A model generated the notes under the pieces. The model did not search any database and was not told the origin of the DNA. It was given only the letters and a program-made list of their open reading frames with translations. Position numbers and translations under genes: made by a program. From Bryopsis sp. KO-2023 (Eukaryota > Chlorophyta > Ulvophyceae > Bryopsidales > Bryopsidaceae), in assembly GCA_030272585.1 (NCBI GenBank), contig BSYQ01000002.1, positions 8,184,001-8,248,000 of the forward strand: a stretch of DNA of 64,000 nucleotides, read 5' to 3'. Shown here piece by piece: positions 53,486-62,243 of the stretch (positions are counted from its first letter, which is position 1; each line of letters begins with the position of its first letter).

Positions 53486-54117
53486 GAGTGTTACGGGTGG
53501 TTAGTCACCCTCGGGAAAGTCGAACGGGAGTTAAAAGAATGGGACGCTTGATGTAACCTTGCTTGTCAGTAATTCTGTGAGTGCAACTGTGGACCCCGTG
53601 TGCGACTCGATTCGATTTTGTGTGACCCTGTGGAACTCAGCCGCCACCCTCTCTCACTCTTTACACGGAAGTGCGTCGGCGTACGGAGCGCCTCGCGTAA
53701 CATTTTTTGGTTTCGGAGCTCGGACTCGAACTCTGGCGGCGAAAGTCAACTCAGGAAGCGTTAGTGCACTAAGCCACTGACGTGCAAGGTATATCGGCGG
53801 ACGGTTATACGCCTGGTCGCTAGTTATACACTGAGGGGACTTTTACTAGTTCTGTCGGAAAAACAAACACACCCGCGAAAAGGTTCGCACGAAAAAGAGG
53901 GTGTCCGACAGCAGTTTGTGTGGTACCCAGAAACAGACGACAGGAAAAAGGTTATCCTGTAACTGTCGTTGTGTGGCGGGGAGGCCACAAAACTGGTAGC
54001 TTAGTCGCTGGGAGTTTGTCGTTAAACGTTTGGACGTAAAGGCAGTGAGGGAAAAGTCAACAGTCTACTGTTGACAGTAACTGTCGGAAAGTCAACTGAA
54101 AGTCAGAGGCACACAGT
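53486..54117 (+). other. Chromovirus leader (5' untranslated region)
   Basis: 632 bp between the LTR and the Gag ATG, CpG-rich, no conserved frame. The primer-binding site should be at its start (GAGTGTTACGGG), but I could not match it to a tRNA. Confidence 0.7.
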
Positions 54118-56391
54118 ATGGCGTTAATACCAAGTGGATCAGGAAGCCAGATGGTGGCTTTTGAAGACTCCACTATGGACGAGTCTGCTATGCAGGTTGT
54201 TCACAACACGCAGAACATTCAGATAAACCGGACGGAGTCTGGTTCTGAAGGAGGAGGTCAGCTGCAAGCTCAGCTTGCAGTCTGGCGCGAAACAGTAGCA
54301 ACGGACTTGAAAAGTTCCTTCCAAACTGTTCATACAGACATGGAAAAAGCCATAGTGGCTGTCGACCAAAAGACGGAGCAAAATATTCAAGGTCTCCGTG
54401 AGTTCGTTCATCGAACTCAAGAAAGTCAGCAAAGGGTCGAAACTGAAGTCAACGACCTCCAGGTCGTTCTGCGACAGAATGTCGAGTCGACGACAGAAAA
54501 GCTAGCACAGCTTACAGACCATCTACAGTCAATGAAGCAGTCATTTGTGACTGATGTGCAAGAGCAACTGAGTACACATTATGCACAGTTGAGAGAAGAA
54601 ATCCTGGAAACAGGAAAATCTCATGCACAGAGTATTGCATATCTGAAAGATCAGATGCAACAGGAACAGGGGCTGTTCCAGCAATCTCATCAGACTGTAC
54701 AGAATAAGCAGATGCAAGACTTGTTTTCCGAACTGCAGACAATTAAGGGACAAGTGCAGAAGGAAGAACAAATGCATCAGGAACAAGGAATGTTCCAGCA
54801 AACTTATCAGAAACAAATGCAAGATTTGTATTCTGAATTGCAAGCAGTGAAAGGACAAGTCCAAAAAGAGGAACAAACAGCCCTTGTACTAGTGGAAAGA
54901 GAAAGAGAAGCTAGACAGAAAGAAGAGCTATCTCTTAAGCACACAATGGATAGAATGCTGAAGGAGTATGTACAGGCATCAGTTGTGCCTACACAACCAC
55001 TGGAAGTCCCAGTGTATATGATGCAAACAGTCACAGAAGGACTGAGTACAGAGGGACAAGAAGAACAGGAAATTCAACCTACTTCAGCAGCAGAGCTGGT
55101 GCTACCACCAGTTACTAATGGAGCACCTGCAACTGTGGGGTTACTACCACCCACTCCAGCAGTTCCATTACCCCCAGGACCTTCTTCTTTGGGTCTTATA
55201 GACCTAACCACAGGACAATCACTTCCAATGGGATCACCAATCCCCACATTGTCCATGTCACCAGCCACTGTAGTTCCACCAGCTACATTTACAGTGGGCA
55301 CTACCCCAGCACCATCAGGCATGGGAATCAGACCACCAAACCCCTTTGAGCAATTAACAAGTCAAAGAGCACCTAGTGGTGGTGCACCTGGAGGAAATCC
55401 AGGGGATCCAAATGGATCAAATGGCCCAAATGGACCAGACAGGCCAAACATGCCTAGAGCATCTGGATCTGGATTTCCAGGGCCAGGAAATGGTGGAGGT
55501 GGTGGTGGAGGTGGTGATGGAGGACCCCCAGGAGGAGGACCACCTGATAGAGATCCTAGTGGCACATCAGGAGGTTCAGGACAAGGTCCTGATAGACCTT
55601 ACAGCAAACAGATTAAGCTCACTCCCCCAGAGAAATTTACAGGAGATGAAAGGATATCTGCAACAGAATGGATACTAGGAATGAAGAGATGGTTGCAGAA
55701 TCAACACATCTTAGAGAGAGACTGGTTATCCTGTTTTCAGTCACATCTCCAGGGAGATGCACTTAGCTGGTTAAACCTGATGGATATACAGATCATGAAT
55801 CAGGAAAAAGCAGAGTATGCTAGCTGGCAAGAGTTCACTCAAGAACTAAGGAATGTTTTTGAGCCAGTCTCCCTAATAGAGACTGCCAGAAAACAGTTAA
55901 GAACTCTAAGGCAGACTGGAACTGCCTTAGGCTACATCAGGCTCTTCAGAAAGCTGATGTTTAGACTCCCCAACCTACCTCAAGAAGAAAGATATGCAGC
56001 TTTTGTGGATGGGCTCTCAGATAGAAATATGCAAGCACAGGTTATGACCCTGTGTGATGGGGATCTGGATAAGGCCATCCTCACAGTTCAAAGACTCTCT
56101 GCAACTATAGGCAGTAGAGGTGGCACTACTAGCAGCTTTAGAGGCAGAGGTAGAGGGAGGGGAAGATTTGGACAAAGGAATATACAGATGTCAGCAGTGA
56201 TAGCTGCTGCAACACCACAACTACCTCTTGCAGCAAACTCAGTTAAAGCTGTGCAACAGAGAGGTCAGATGGGATCTAGACCCTCAAGGGGAGGATCCTT
56301 TAAGTGTTTTCTATGTGGAAGCACAGAGCATGGGGTGAGACAGTGTCCCAAACTGTCCCAAGCTCAGAAAGCCCTGAAGAAGGGAAACTAA
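54118..56391 (+). CDS. gag: Chromovirus Gag
   Basis: 757 residues from ATG 54118 to TAA 56389-56391. The N-terminal third is coiled coil with a tandem internal duplication (MQDLFSELQTIKGQVQKEEQ and MQDLYSELQAVKGQVQKEEQ). A Pro/Gly-rich linker follows, then the capsid region (PPEKFTGDERISATEWIL and LYSWLN-like turns), an Arg/Gly-rich patch and a single zinc knuckle CFLCGSTEHGVRQC that packages RNA. The frame ends four bases after a slippery GGGAAAC. The first about 375 nt contain CpG, the rest almost none. Forms the particle in which reverse transcription occurs. Confidence 0.93.
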   Translation: MALIPSGSGSQMVAFEDSTMDESAMQVVHNTQNIQINRTESGSEGGGQLQAQLAVWRETVATDLKSSFQTVHTDMEKAIVAVDQKTEQNIQGLREFVHRTQESQQRVETEVNDLQVVLRQNVESTTEKLAQLTDHLQSMKQSFVTDVQEQLSTHYAQLREEILETGKSHAQSIAYLKDQMQQEQGLFQQSHQTVQNKQMQDLFSELQTIKGQVQKEEQMHQEQGMFQQTYQKQMQDLYSELQAVKGQVQKEEQTALVLVEREREARQKEELSLKHTMDRMLKEYVQASVVPTQPLEVPVYMMQTVTEGLSTEGQEEQEIQPTSAAELVLPPVTNGAPATVGLLPPTPAVPLPPGPSSLGLIDLTTGQSLPMGSPIPTLSMSPATVVPPATFTVGTTPAPSGMGIRPPNPFEQLTSQRAPSGGAPGGNPGDPNGSNGPNGPDRPNMPRASGSGFPGPGNGGGGGGGGDGGPPGGGPPDRDPSGTSGGSGQGPDRPYSKQIKLTPPEKFTGDERISATEWILGMKRWLQNQHILERDWLSCFQSHLQGDALSWLNLMDIQIMNQEKAEYASWQEFTQELRNVFEPVSLIETARKQLRTLRQTGTALGYIRLFRKLMFRLPNLPQEERYAAFVDGLSDRNMQAQVMTLCDGDLDKAILTVQRLSATIGSRGGTTSSFRGRGRGRGRFGQRNIQMSAVIAAATPQLPLAANSVKAVQQRGQMGSRPSRGGSFKCFLCGSTEHGVRQCPKLSQAQKALKKGN

Positions 56392-56426
56392 AAGAGGAGG
56401 CTAGTGTTGGGTCAGCTAAGCCTCCT
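56382..56426 (+). promoter_or_regulatory. -1 ribosomal frameshift signal between Gag and Pol
   Basis: Slippery heptamer G GGA AAC (56382-56388) sits in the Gag frame directly before the TAA stop. After a 6-nt spacer, AGGAGGCT (56395-56402) pairs perfectly with AGCCTCCT (56419-56426) around a 16-nt loop. Slipping one base back continues as CTA AAA GAG into Pol. This is the standard three-part architecture. Confidence 0.9.
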
Positions 56427-59400
56427 GATGATATTGAAATTAAAGAACCCACTACAAAAACACCAGCCTCACTAAATAATGGTGTTCAAGAGACACCTGT
56501 GGTTGCAGCCCCTATTGCAACAGAACAGGAAGCAAACACACTGGATGGGGTCACTCCAGAAGTGTTAATTCAAAAGAAAAAGCAGTCTCAAAAGAGAGTG
56601 GATAAACAAACAGAGGCCACTGTGAGTTTACCCACTAGAGTGGAAGGAAATGTTGAGGGAAAGGAACCAGTTCAAACTGCAGTAGCTCAGGCTACAGCAG
56701 CATATAGAGGATATGAACTGGCAGGATTTATTGGTGCAAAGAAAGCTACAGCATACATTGATACAGGATCCACTGCTAATTATATTAGCATGGATGCAGT
56801 CAAGGAACTGGGACTGCAATACAAACCACAAGAAACTCCTGTTAAGTTTCTAGATGGTACAGAAAGGAAATCAGTGGGGAGATGTTTTGGCATCCCATTT
56901 GTCTGTGGAAAGATTCAGCTTTCATTTGATGCTGATGTCTTTCCAGACAGTAATCACCCAATCCTGCTGGGATTGCCCTGGCTCATACACTACAATCCCA
57001 AAGTGGATTTTAAGTCAGGAATAATCACAGTAAACAAGGGCAGAAAGAGTGTAAAATTACCACTCTCAGTGATGCCTGAATATCAACTCAAGCCCACTGG
57101 AGCTACAGAACTTTCCTTTTGTTCTAGTGGCAGAATCAAAAGACAGATAGAAAAAGGGGAAATCAAACACATCATCATGGTGGTGATTAGGCCAGAGGAT
57201 GAATCAAAGACTGGAGTAGAAACAATCCCAGAACAAAGGGAAGGGGATGATCTACAGAAAATCCTGCAGGAGGATATGGATCCCAAGATTAAGGAAGTAC
57301 TGACTCAGTACAGAAAAGTATTTGCAAAAGATTTGCCTAAAGGTGTACCTCCTACCAGGCTGGGTCATGAATTCAGGATTGATCTGGAGGAGGGTACTGA
57401 ACCCATGTACAGGCCACTGTATAAACTGTCTCCTCTTGAGTTAGATGAGGTTAAAAGACAGTTAGATTACCTTTTGGAGATGGATTTCATTGAACCATCA
57501 CAATCACCATTTGGGGCACCTATTCTGTTTGTCCCTAAGAAAGATGGAGGGCTCAGAATGTGCTTAGATTACAGATGGCTGAATAAAAAAACAATTAAAA
57601 ACAGATACCCTCTGCCCTTACCAGAGGAGATGATTGACAGGGTGCATGGGGCAAAATACTTCACAAAGATAGACTTGAGATCAGGCTACTGGCAGATGCC
57701 TCTAAGGGAAGAGGACAGGCCTAAGACTGCCTTCAGGAGCAGATTTGGACACTACCAGTTCAAAGTACTCTCCTTTGGACTTACTAATGCTCCAGCACAA
57801 TACATGAACATGGTTAATGATATCTTCAAGGATATGCTGGATATCTTTGTGCTGATCTTCATTGATGATCTCTTAATCTATTCTAAGAGCATCTCTGAGC
57901 ATGTAGAGCATCTAGCAGCAGTCTTAGCCAGGCTACAGAAGTATAGTCTATTTGCAAAGGCCACTAAAAGTGAAATCTGTGTGAGGGAAACAGATTTCTG
58001 TGGATTTTGGTTGAGTGAAAAAGGGATCTCAGCAATGGATGTGAAGGTTAAGGCAATCAGGGATTGGAAGCCCTTAAAAACAGTTACTGATGTCAGGAGT
58101 TTTCTGGGGATGGTATCCTTCTATAGAAGATTTATTCCTGATTTTGCAAAGATAGCAGGCCCCCTGCATGACTTAACTAAGAAGGATGTCATGTGGGAGT
58201 GGGGATCTGCTCAGGAAATAGCCTTCCAAACACTGAAAACTGCATTGATGGGGAAACCAGTGCTGATCCATCCTAATCCAGTAAAGGATTACACTGTGAT
58301 TAGTGATGCATCTGGGAAAGCAACTGGAGGAGTTCTCTGTCAGGATCATGGCTCTGGATTACAGCCCATAGCCTTTTGCAGTAGAAGATTATCAAAATCA
58401 GAACAAAATTACTCAGTGTATGAAAGGGAACTCCTGGGAATAGCCTACTGCTTGATGCAGTGGAGGCACTACTTAGAAGGCTGCCCAGGAGAAGTCACAG
58501 TCTTTACAGACCACCAGCCACTAACAAATTTTATGGATCAAAAGATGATGTCAAGACCCCAAGCCAGGTGGCTCAGGGCAGGACATTTCCTCAGCATCAA
58601 ACCAAAAATTCAGTACATCCAAGGGAAACTGAATCTGGTTGCTGATGCACTATCAAGAAGCTTACCAGCAGAGAATCAAGTGAATGTAGTGAGCTCCTTA
58701 CAACCTAGTGTGGAGGAGATTACACTCTGGGAGCAAGCAACACTGGCAGATGTTGAAATCAAAGACATCTACAATCAAATACTGGATGGGGAAAGAATTC
58801 CAGGATATGGAATCAATGAATCAGGGTTGTTGATTTATCAAACTCAGGATGGACTTATGAAATTATGGGTTCCTCAGGAACTGAGAATGAAAGTCCTTAC
58901 TGAAGGACATGATAATCAGATCTCTGGACATCTGGGGATAGAGAGAACTCTGGAGCTGATGTCCAGGAAATACTACTGGAATAATATGAAAAAGGATGTC
59001 CAGGAATATGTTAGGACATGTGAGGTTTGCCAGCAAATGAAACCTGAGTTGAGGGCTCAGAAGGGATTGCTGCAACCTATTCCAGTAGCTGATAAGAAAT
59101 GGAGTCAGATCACTACTGATTTAGTGACTGATTTACCCCCTGTTGATGGATTTGATTCCATTGCAGTATTTGTTGATAGATTGACTAAGATGGTGAAGTT
59201 CATACCCTGCAGCAAAACAATAGATGCACCAGGGTATGCAAGAATATTCTTTGATCACATCTTTAGGAATCATGGGATTCCCAGTGTGATAATCAGTGAT
59301 AGGGACACTAGATTTACAAGCAAATTTTGGCAGGAGTTAATGAAGTGTGTGGGCACTAAAGTGAGGATGTCCACAGCCTTCCATCCTCAAACTGATGGAC

Positions 59401-60173
59401 AGAGTGAAGTCAGTATCAGAACCTTAGAGAATTTCCTCAGACCCTATGTTGAGGATCATCCAGAGACATGGATGCAAGGCTTGGGGATGGCTGAATTTGC
59501 ATCCAACAATGCTGTACACACTGCTACAGGGTACAGTCCCTTTTACTTGATGTATGGAGTGCATCCCCAGTTACCAGGGGATCTACTGGCTGGAAAAGCT
59601 CAAGCAGAAGCAGAGTCAGTACAAGAGATGATATCTCATATGCAGGAAGTCATCAATGATGCCAAAGACAGATATAAAACAGCCCAAGAGAAGATGAGGC
59701 AGCAAGCAAATAAAAGGAGAAGAGATGTACAGTTTCAAGTGGGAGAAAAGGTGTTGCTCTCCACAAAGACATTGAATTTATCAGTCTTGAAACATATTCC
59801 AGTGAAAATCAGAAGAAGGTATATAGGGCCTTTTGTTATTGCTGCTGCAGTGGGATCTGTGGCATATAGATTGGTGTTACCAGATGGATGGAAATTACAT
59901 CCTGTATTTCATGTATCAAAGTTAAGAAAACTTCAAGAAAGTGCTAAGTTTCCTAGGGAGGTAATGGCACCTCCAGCAGAATTAGATTCTGAGGGAGAAG
60001 AGGAATTTGAAGTTGAGGCTGTAGTAAGACATAAATTTTCAGGAAGGAAAAGAAGATTTTTAGTAGTCTGGAAGGGGTATCCACTTAGTGAAGCAACATG
60101 GGAACCCCAAGACAATTTATTGAATGCATCAGAGATCCTGGCTGATTATAAGAGGAGAGCTGGGATCAGGTAG
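56388..60173 (+). CDS. pol: Chromovirus Pol (protease, RT, RNase H, integrase, chromodomain)
   Basis: Expressed after the -1 shift; an ATG upstream at 56313 is in frame but inside Gag. Order: aspartic protease (AYIDTGSTANYI at about 56750), reverse transcriptase (RMCLDYRWLNKKTIKNRYPL, LSFGLTNAPAQY, FIDDLLIYSK at about 57860), RNase H (VISDASGKATGGVL, VYERELLGIAYCL, FTDHQPL), integrase zinc finger (HDNQISGHLG...CEVCQ), DDE core (TTDLVTDLPP, VIISDRDTRFTSKFW, FHPQTDGQSEVS) and a C-terminal chromodomain (RRFLVVWKGYPLSEATWEPQ). The chromodomain probably steers insertion to marked chromatin. The frame is intact. All arginine codons I checked are AGA/AGG, in line with the missing CpG. Confidence 0.95.
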   Translation, partial: LKEEASVGSAKPPDDIEIKEPTTKTPASLNNGVQETPVVAAPIATEQEANTLDGVTPEVLIQKKKQSQKRVDKQTEATVSLPTRVEGNVEGKEPVQTAVAQATAAYRGYELAGFIGAKKATAYIDTGSTANYISMDAVKELGLQYKPQETPVKFLDGTERKSVGRCFGIPFVCGKIQLSFDADVFPDSNHPILLGLPWLIHYNPKVDFKSGIITVNKGRKSVKLPLSVMPEYQLKPTGATELSFCSSGRIKRQIEKGEIKHIIMVVIRPEDESKTGVETIPEQREGDDLQKILQEDMDPKIKEVLTQYRKVFAKDLPKGVPPTRLGHEFRIDLEEGTEPMYRPLYKLSPLELDEVKRQLDYLLEMDFIEPSQSPFGAPILFVPKKDGGLRMCLDYRWLNKKTIKNRYPLPLPEEMIDRVHGAKYFTKIDLRSGYWQMPLREEDRPKTAFRSRFGHYQFKVLSFGLTNAPAQYMNMVNDIFKDMLDIFVLIFIDDLLIYSKSISEHVEHLAAVLARLQKYSLFAKATKSEICVRETDFCGFWLSEKGISAMDVKVKAIRDWKPLKTVTDVRSFLGMVSFYRRFIPDFAKIAGPLHDLTKKDVMWEWGSAQEIAFQTLKTALMGKPVLIHPNPVKDYTVISDASGKATGGVLCQDHGSGLQPIAFCSRRLSKSEQNYSVYERELLGIAYCLMQWRHYLEGCPGEVTVFTDHQPLTNFMDQKMMSRPQARWLRAGHFLSIKPKIQYIQGKLNLVADALSRSLPAENQVNVVSSLQPSVEEITLWEQATLADVEIKDIYNQILDGERIPGYGINESGLLIYQTQDGLMKLWVPQELRMKVLTEGHDNQISGHLGIERTLELMSRKYYWNNMKKDVQEYVRTCEVCQQMKPELRAQKGLLQPIPVADKKWSQITTDLVTDLPPVDGFDSIAVFVDRLTKMVKFIPCSKTIDAPGYARIFFDHIFRNHGIPSVIISDRDTRFTSKFWQELMKCVGTKVRMSTAFHPQTDGQSEVSIRTLENFLRPYVEDHPETWMQGLGMAEFASNNAVHTATGYSPFYLMYGVHPQLPGDLLAGKAQAEAESVQEMISHMQEVINDAKDRYKTAQEKMRQQANKRRRDVQFQVGEKVLLSTKTLNLSVLKHIPVKIRRRYIGPFVIAAAVGSVAYRLVLPDGWKLHPVFHVSKLRKLQESAKFPREVMAPPAELDSEGEEEFEVEAVVRHKFSGRKRRFLVVWKGYPLSEATWEPQDNLLNASEILADYKRRAGIR

Positions 60174-60415
60174 AAGTTAGATGCACTTTTGATTCTGTGG
60201 CTGAAGGATCAGGAATCCCAGTGACTAGGGGATGGGTTGCATAAGGGCAGTGAAGTGTTTTCTGAACTTCTGTGGGTTAAGGATTTTATGGGGATCTAAT
60301 TATCCTTTCAGAAGTGCAGGGAGCTTGGGATTTGCATCACCCTAGTTCAGAGTTACTTTTACAGAATCAGAAGGATGCATTTGATGGATACTTGGTGAGG
60401 GCACCAACTGCCCCC

Positions 60416-60425
60416 AGGGGGGAGG
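60416..60425 (+). promoter_or_regulatory. Polypurine tract
   Basis: AGGGGGGAGG three bases before the 3' LTR: the primer for plus-strand DNA synthesis. Confidence 0.75.
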
Positions 60426-60428
60426 CAA

Positions 60429-60733
60429 TTGATACCAGCTGCTGACGTCCAGGGACGTCAGACGTCAAAGGCGTCATGCATCTGACGTCTGTGAAGCGTC
60501 AGATGCATCCCCGGTAGATGACAGCATTCCCCTGAGGAGATACTACTGAACTACAGCGAGGAAACCACCGCAAGAGCACCTGGTCAAGACAGTGGTTCGA
60601 TCAACTAAAGTGAGACTCGCGAGGTGGAGGTCTCGGGTTTGAATCTGAGTGGGAACGTGCTTTAGTCTGGGCTTGTGTGTGAGTGTGTGAGTGAGTCAGG
60701 AGTAGAACTGGCGGCTGTGAGTCAGGGTAGTGG
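60429..60733 (+). repeat. Chromovirus 3' LTR
   Basis: Same length as the 5' LTR, with no difference seen. The next base starts TGTCATCGCTCCA, which recurs at 60890-60902. Confidence 0.92.
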
Positions 60734-60946
60734 TGTCATCGCTCCATATTTTGACGTTACATGAACGCATAACAAACAACCGTACAAACTGCCAAGAATA
60801 GAGAATTGTTTAATACCGCTGTTGATCTATCTCTCCGTCCGAGAACTTCCTAATCATTCTTGGACACCAAAGGATTTGTCGACCACAATTGTCATCGCTC
60901 CACTTCGCTTCCACTAGCAAATCTCCGAAAATAAAAAAACTTCCCG
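60734..60946. other. Tail of the integrase module
   Basis: Contains the 13-bp direct repeat TGTCATCGCTCCA at 60734 and 60890. Read on the minus strand the module would end in TGGAGCGATGACA, i.e. a TG...CA-type terminus. Confidence 0.4.
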
Positions 60947-62233
60947 CTATTCCGATATTTTTTGTAAATCCTCCAAACCCATGCGTCGTTTTTCTCTTCC
61001 CAACACAATCGTTGCTAATCTCCATTCACTATCTATTTCATGAATTTTCCATACCGTTTTCGAGGCTAATGGATCTAAACTCTTCCTTCTCAACAAACGA
61101 AATCGAACAAAATCCCCCACTACAAAATCAAAATTGCTCGAGCGAGAATGTTTTTTTTCAAAAGCCCTTTGTCTTTTTGCCTGGACTAATGATATTTGCC
61201 TCTTTGCTTCACTCCAAAGATCCTCTAAAGGTAATTCACTTCTTTGTAAGTAAAACTCCCCACTTACTGCAATCATAGCCTTCATTCCATAAGCCAATTC
61301 ATAGGGGGAAAGTCCTGTGGTAGTGTGAGGAGCACAATTATGACTCACCACAATTCTCCCTAAAACTTTTGGCCATTGCTTGCTGATATGATTCCTCTCA
61401 AGAAGAACACATCTAATCCTTTTCTTAACATCCCCAATTGTAGCTTCAACATTACCATTGCTTTGCGGATGCAATGGTCTACTGTGGACATGCCTAATGC
61501 CTTGTTCCACCAACAATATTGAAAATCCACCATCGAATTCCCCACCATTGTCGGATCTAATATATTGAGGTTTTGGATATTTCCCCAAAATCTCCTGTTG
61601 AAACCATGTTCTAACCGTCTCTGAAGTTTTATCTGGTATTATAGTAACCACAAGAAACTTTGAAAAAAGATCCAATGCCACAGCAATATATTTATACCCA
61701 CATTCACTAATTGGTAATTGGGCTAAATCCACAGCCCACCCAACAAAAGGTTGGTCTGGACCCTTGTCCTGAATAAGGCTTTTTGGGGTATTCCATTTAG
61801 ACCTATTGCAACTGCAAGCTTCGCATTCGTTCAAAACCTCTTTCACTGACCCAGTCAAATCTGACCAATAATATCTCTGCCTAAGAAACCGAAGGCATTT
61901 GTCCCTGAGGTGCCCCAGACCAAGGTGCACATTTTTAACGAGTGACACTCTTGTTTCTGGCCTTGGCACAATTCTTGAAAGAAAGCCTTTATCTTTTTTC
62001 CACAAAATCGGACCTCGAAATTCGTAAGTCTTTTTCTTAGCAAGGATTCTATTCCTTTCCGCATGCGAACCACTTAACCTTTCACCATATTGCAAGTATC
62101 TAAGACTTGCCGCGTCTTTCCATATATCGTACACCATTTTTTTATCCAAACAAAAGAACCACTCTTGTTCCAACACGATAGAAGGTAGAGAATAAAACCC
62201 CGCAATATAAGCATATGAGACCCTCGAATCAAA
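60947..62233 (-). CDS. Retroviral-type integrase (Ty3/Ginger-like), stand-alone
   Basis: The minus frame is open from 62233 to TAA near 60947; the GTG at 62176 is arbitrary and the first ATG is at about 62137. By the numbering from 62176: zinc finger H84-x4-H89-x28-C118-x2-C121 (HLGLGH and CEAC), then the catalytic triad D150 (GWAVDLAQLP), D209 (IRSDNGGEF) and E244 (NGNVEATIG), spaced D-x34-E, and a basic C-terminal domain with VGDFVRF. This enzyme would cut and join DNA ends. Neither protease, reverse transcriptase nor RNase H precedes it; the upstream gene is instead the SH3 protein, 10-70 nt away in the +1 frame. That fits a Ginger-type DNA transposon or a retroelement with RT deleted. Confidence 0.8.
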   Translation of the reverse strand, partial: FDSRVSYAYIAGFYSLPSIVLEQEWFFCLDKKMVYDIWKDAASLRYLQYGERLSGSHAERNRILAKKKTYEFRGPILWKKDKGFLSRIVPRPETRVSLVKNVHLGLGHLRDKCLRFLRQRYYWSDLTGSVKEVLNECEACSCNRSKWNTPKSLIQDKGPDQPFVGWAVDLAQLPISECGYKYIAVALDLFSKFLVVTIIPDKTSETVRTWFQQEILGKYPKPQYIRSDNGGEFDGGFSILLVEQGIRHVHSRPLHPQSNGNVEATIGDVKKRIRCVLLERNHISKQWPKVLGRIVVSHNCAPHTTTGLSPYELAYGMKAMIAVSGEFYLQRSELPLEDLWSEAKRQISLVQAKRQRAFEKKHSRSSNFDFVVGDFVRFRLLRRKSLDPLASKTVWKIHEIDSEWRLATIVLGREKRRMGLEDLQKISE

Positions 62234-62243
62234 TCACTTTTCA

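Larger units (their letters stand above)
53181..60733 (+). mobile_element. Full-length Ty3/gypsy chromovirus, 7.55 kb
   Basis: Bounded by two 305-bp LTRs that look identical (53181-53485 and 60429-60733), with intact Gag and Pol frames, a polypurine tract AGGGGGGAGG at 60416-60425 just before the 3' LTR and a chromodomain at the Pol C-terminus. Identical LTRs imply recent insertion. The 5' flank (CTTGCTG) and 3' flank (TGTCATC) do not form a target duplication. I could not assign a primer-binding site. CpG is almost absent from about 54493 to 60428. Confidence 0.95.

Noticed and set aside
53486..53510. Primer-binding site TGGGAGTGTTACGGG
   Set aside because: The TGG overlaps the LTR end shared by both LTRs and I could not match it to a tRNA 3' end.
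55362..55565. Pro-rich minus frame
   Set aside because: Complement of the Gly-rich Gag linker.
60810..61025. Small minus frame overlapping the integrase end
   Set aside because: Different phase from the integrase and no motif; may be a shadow.
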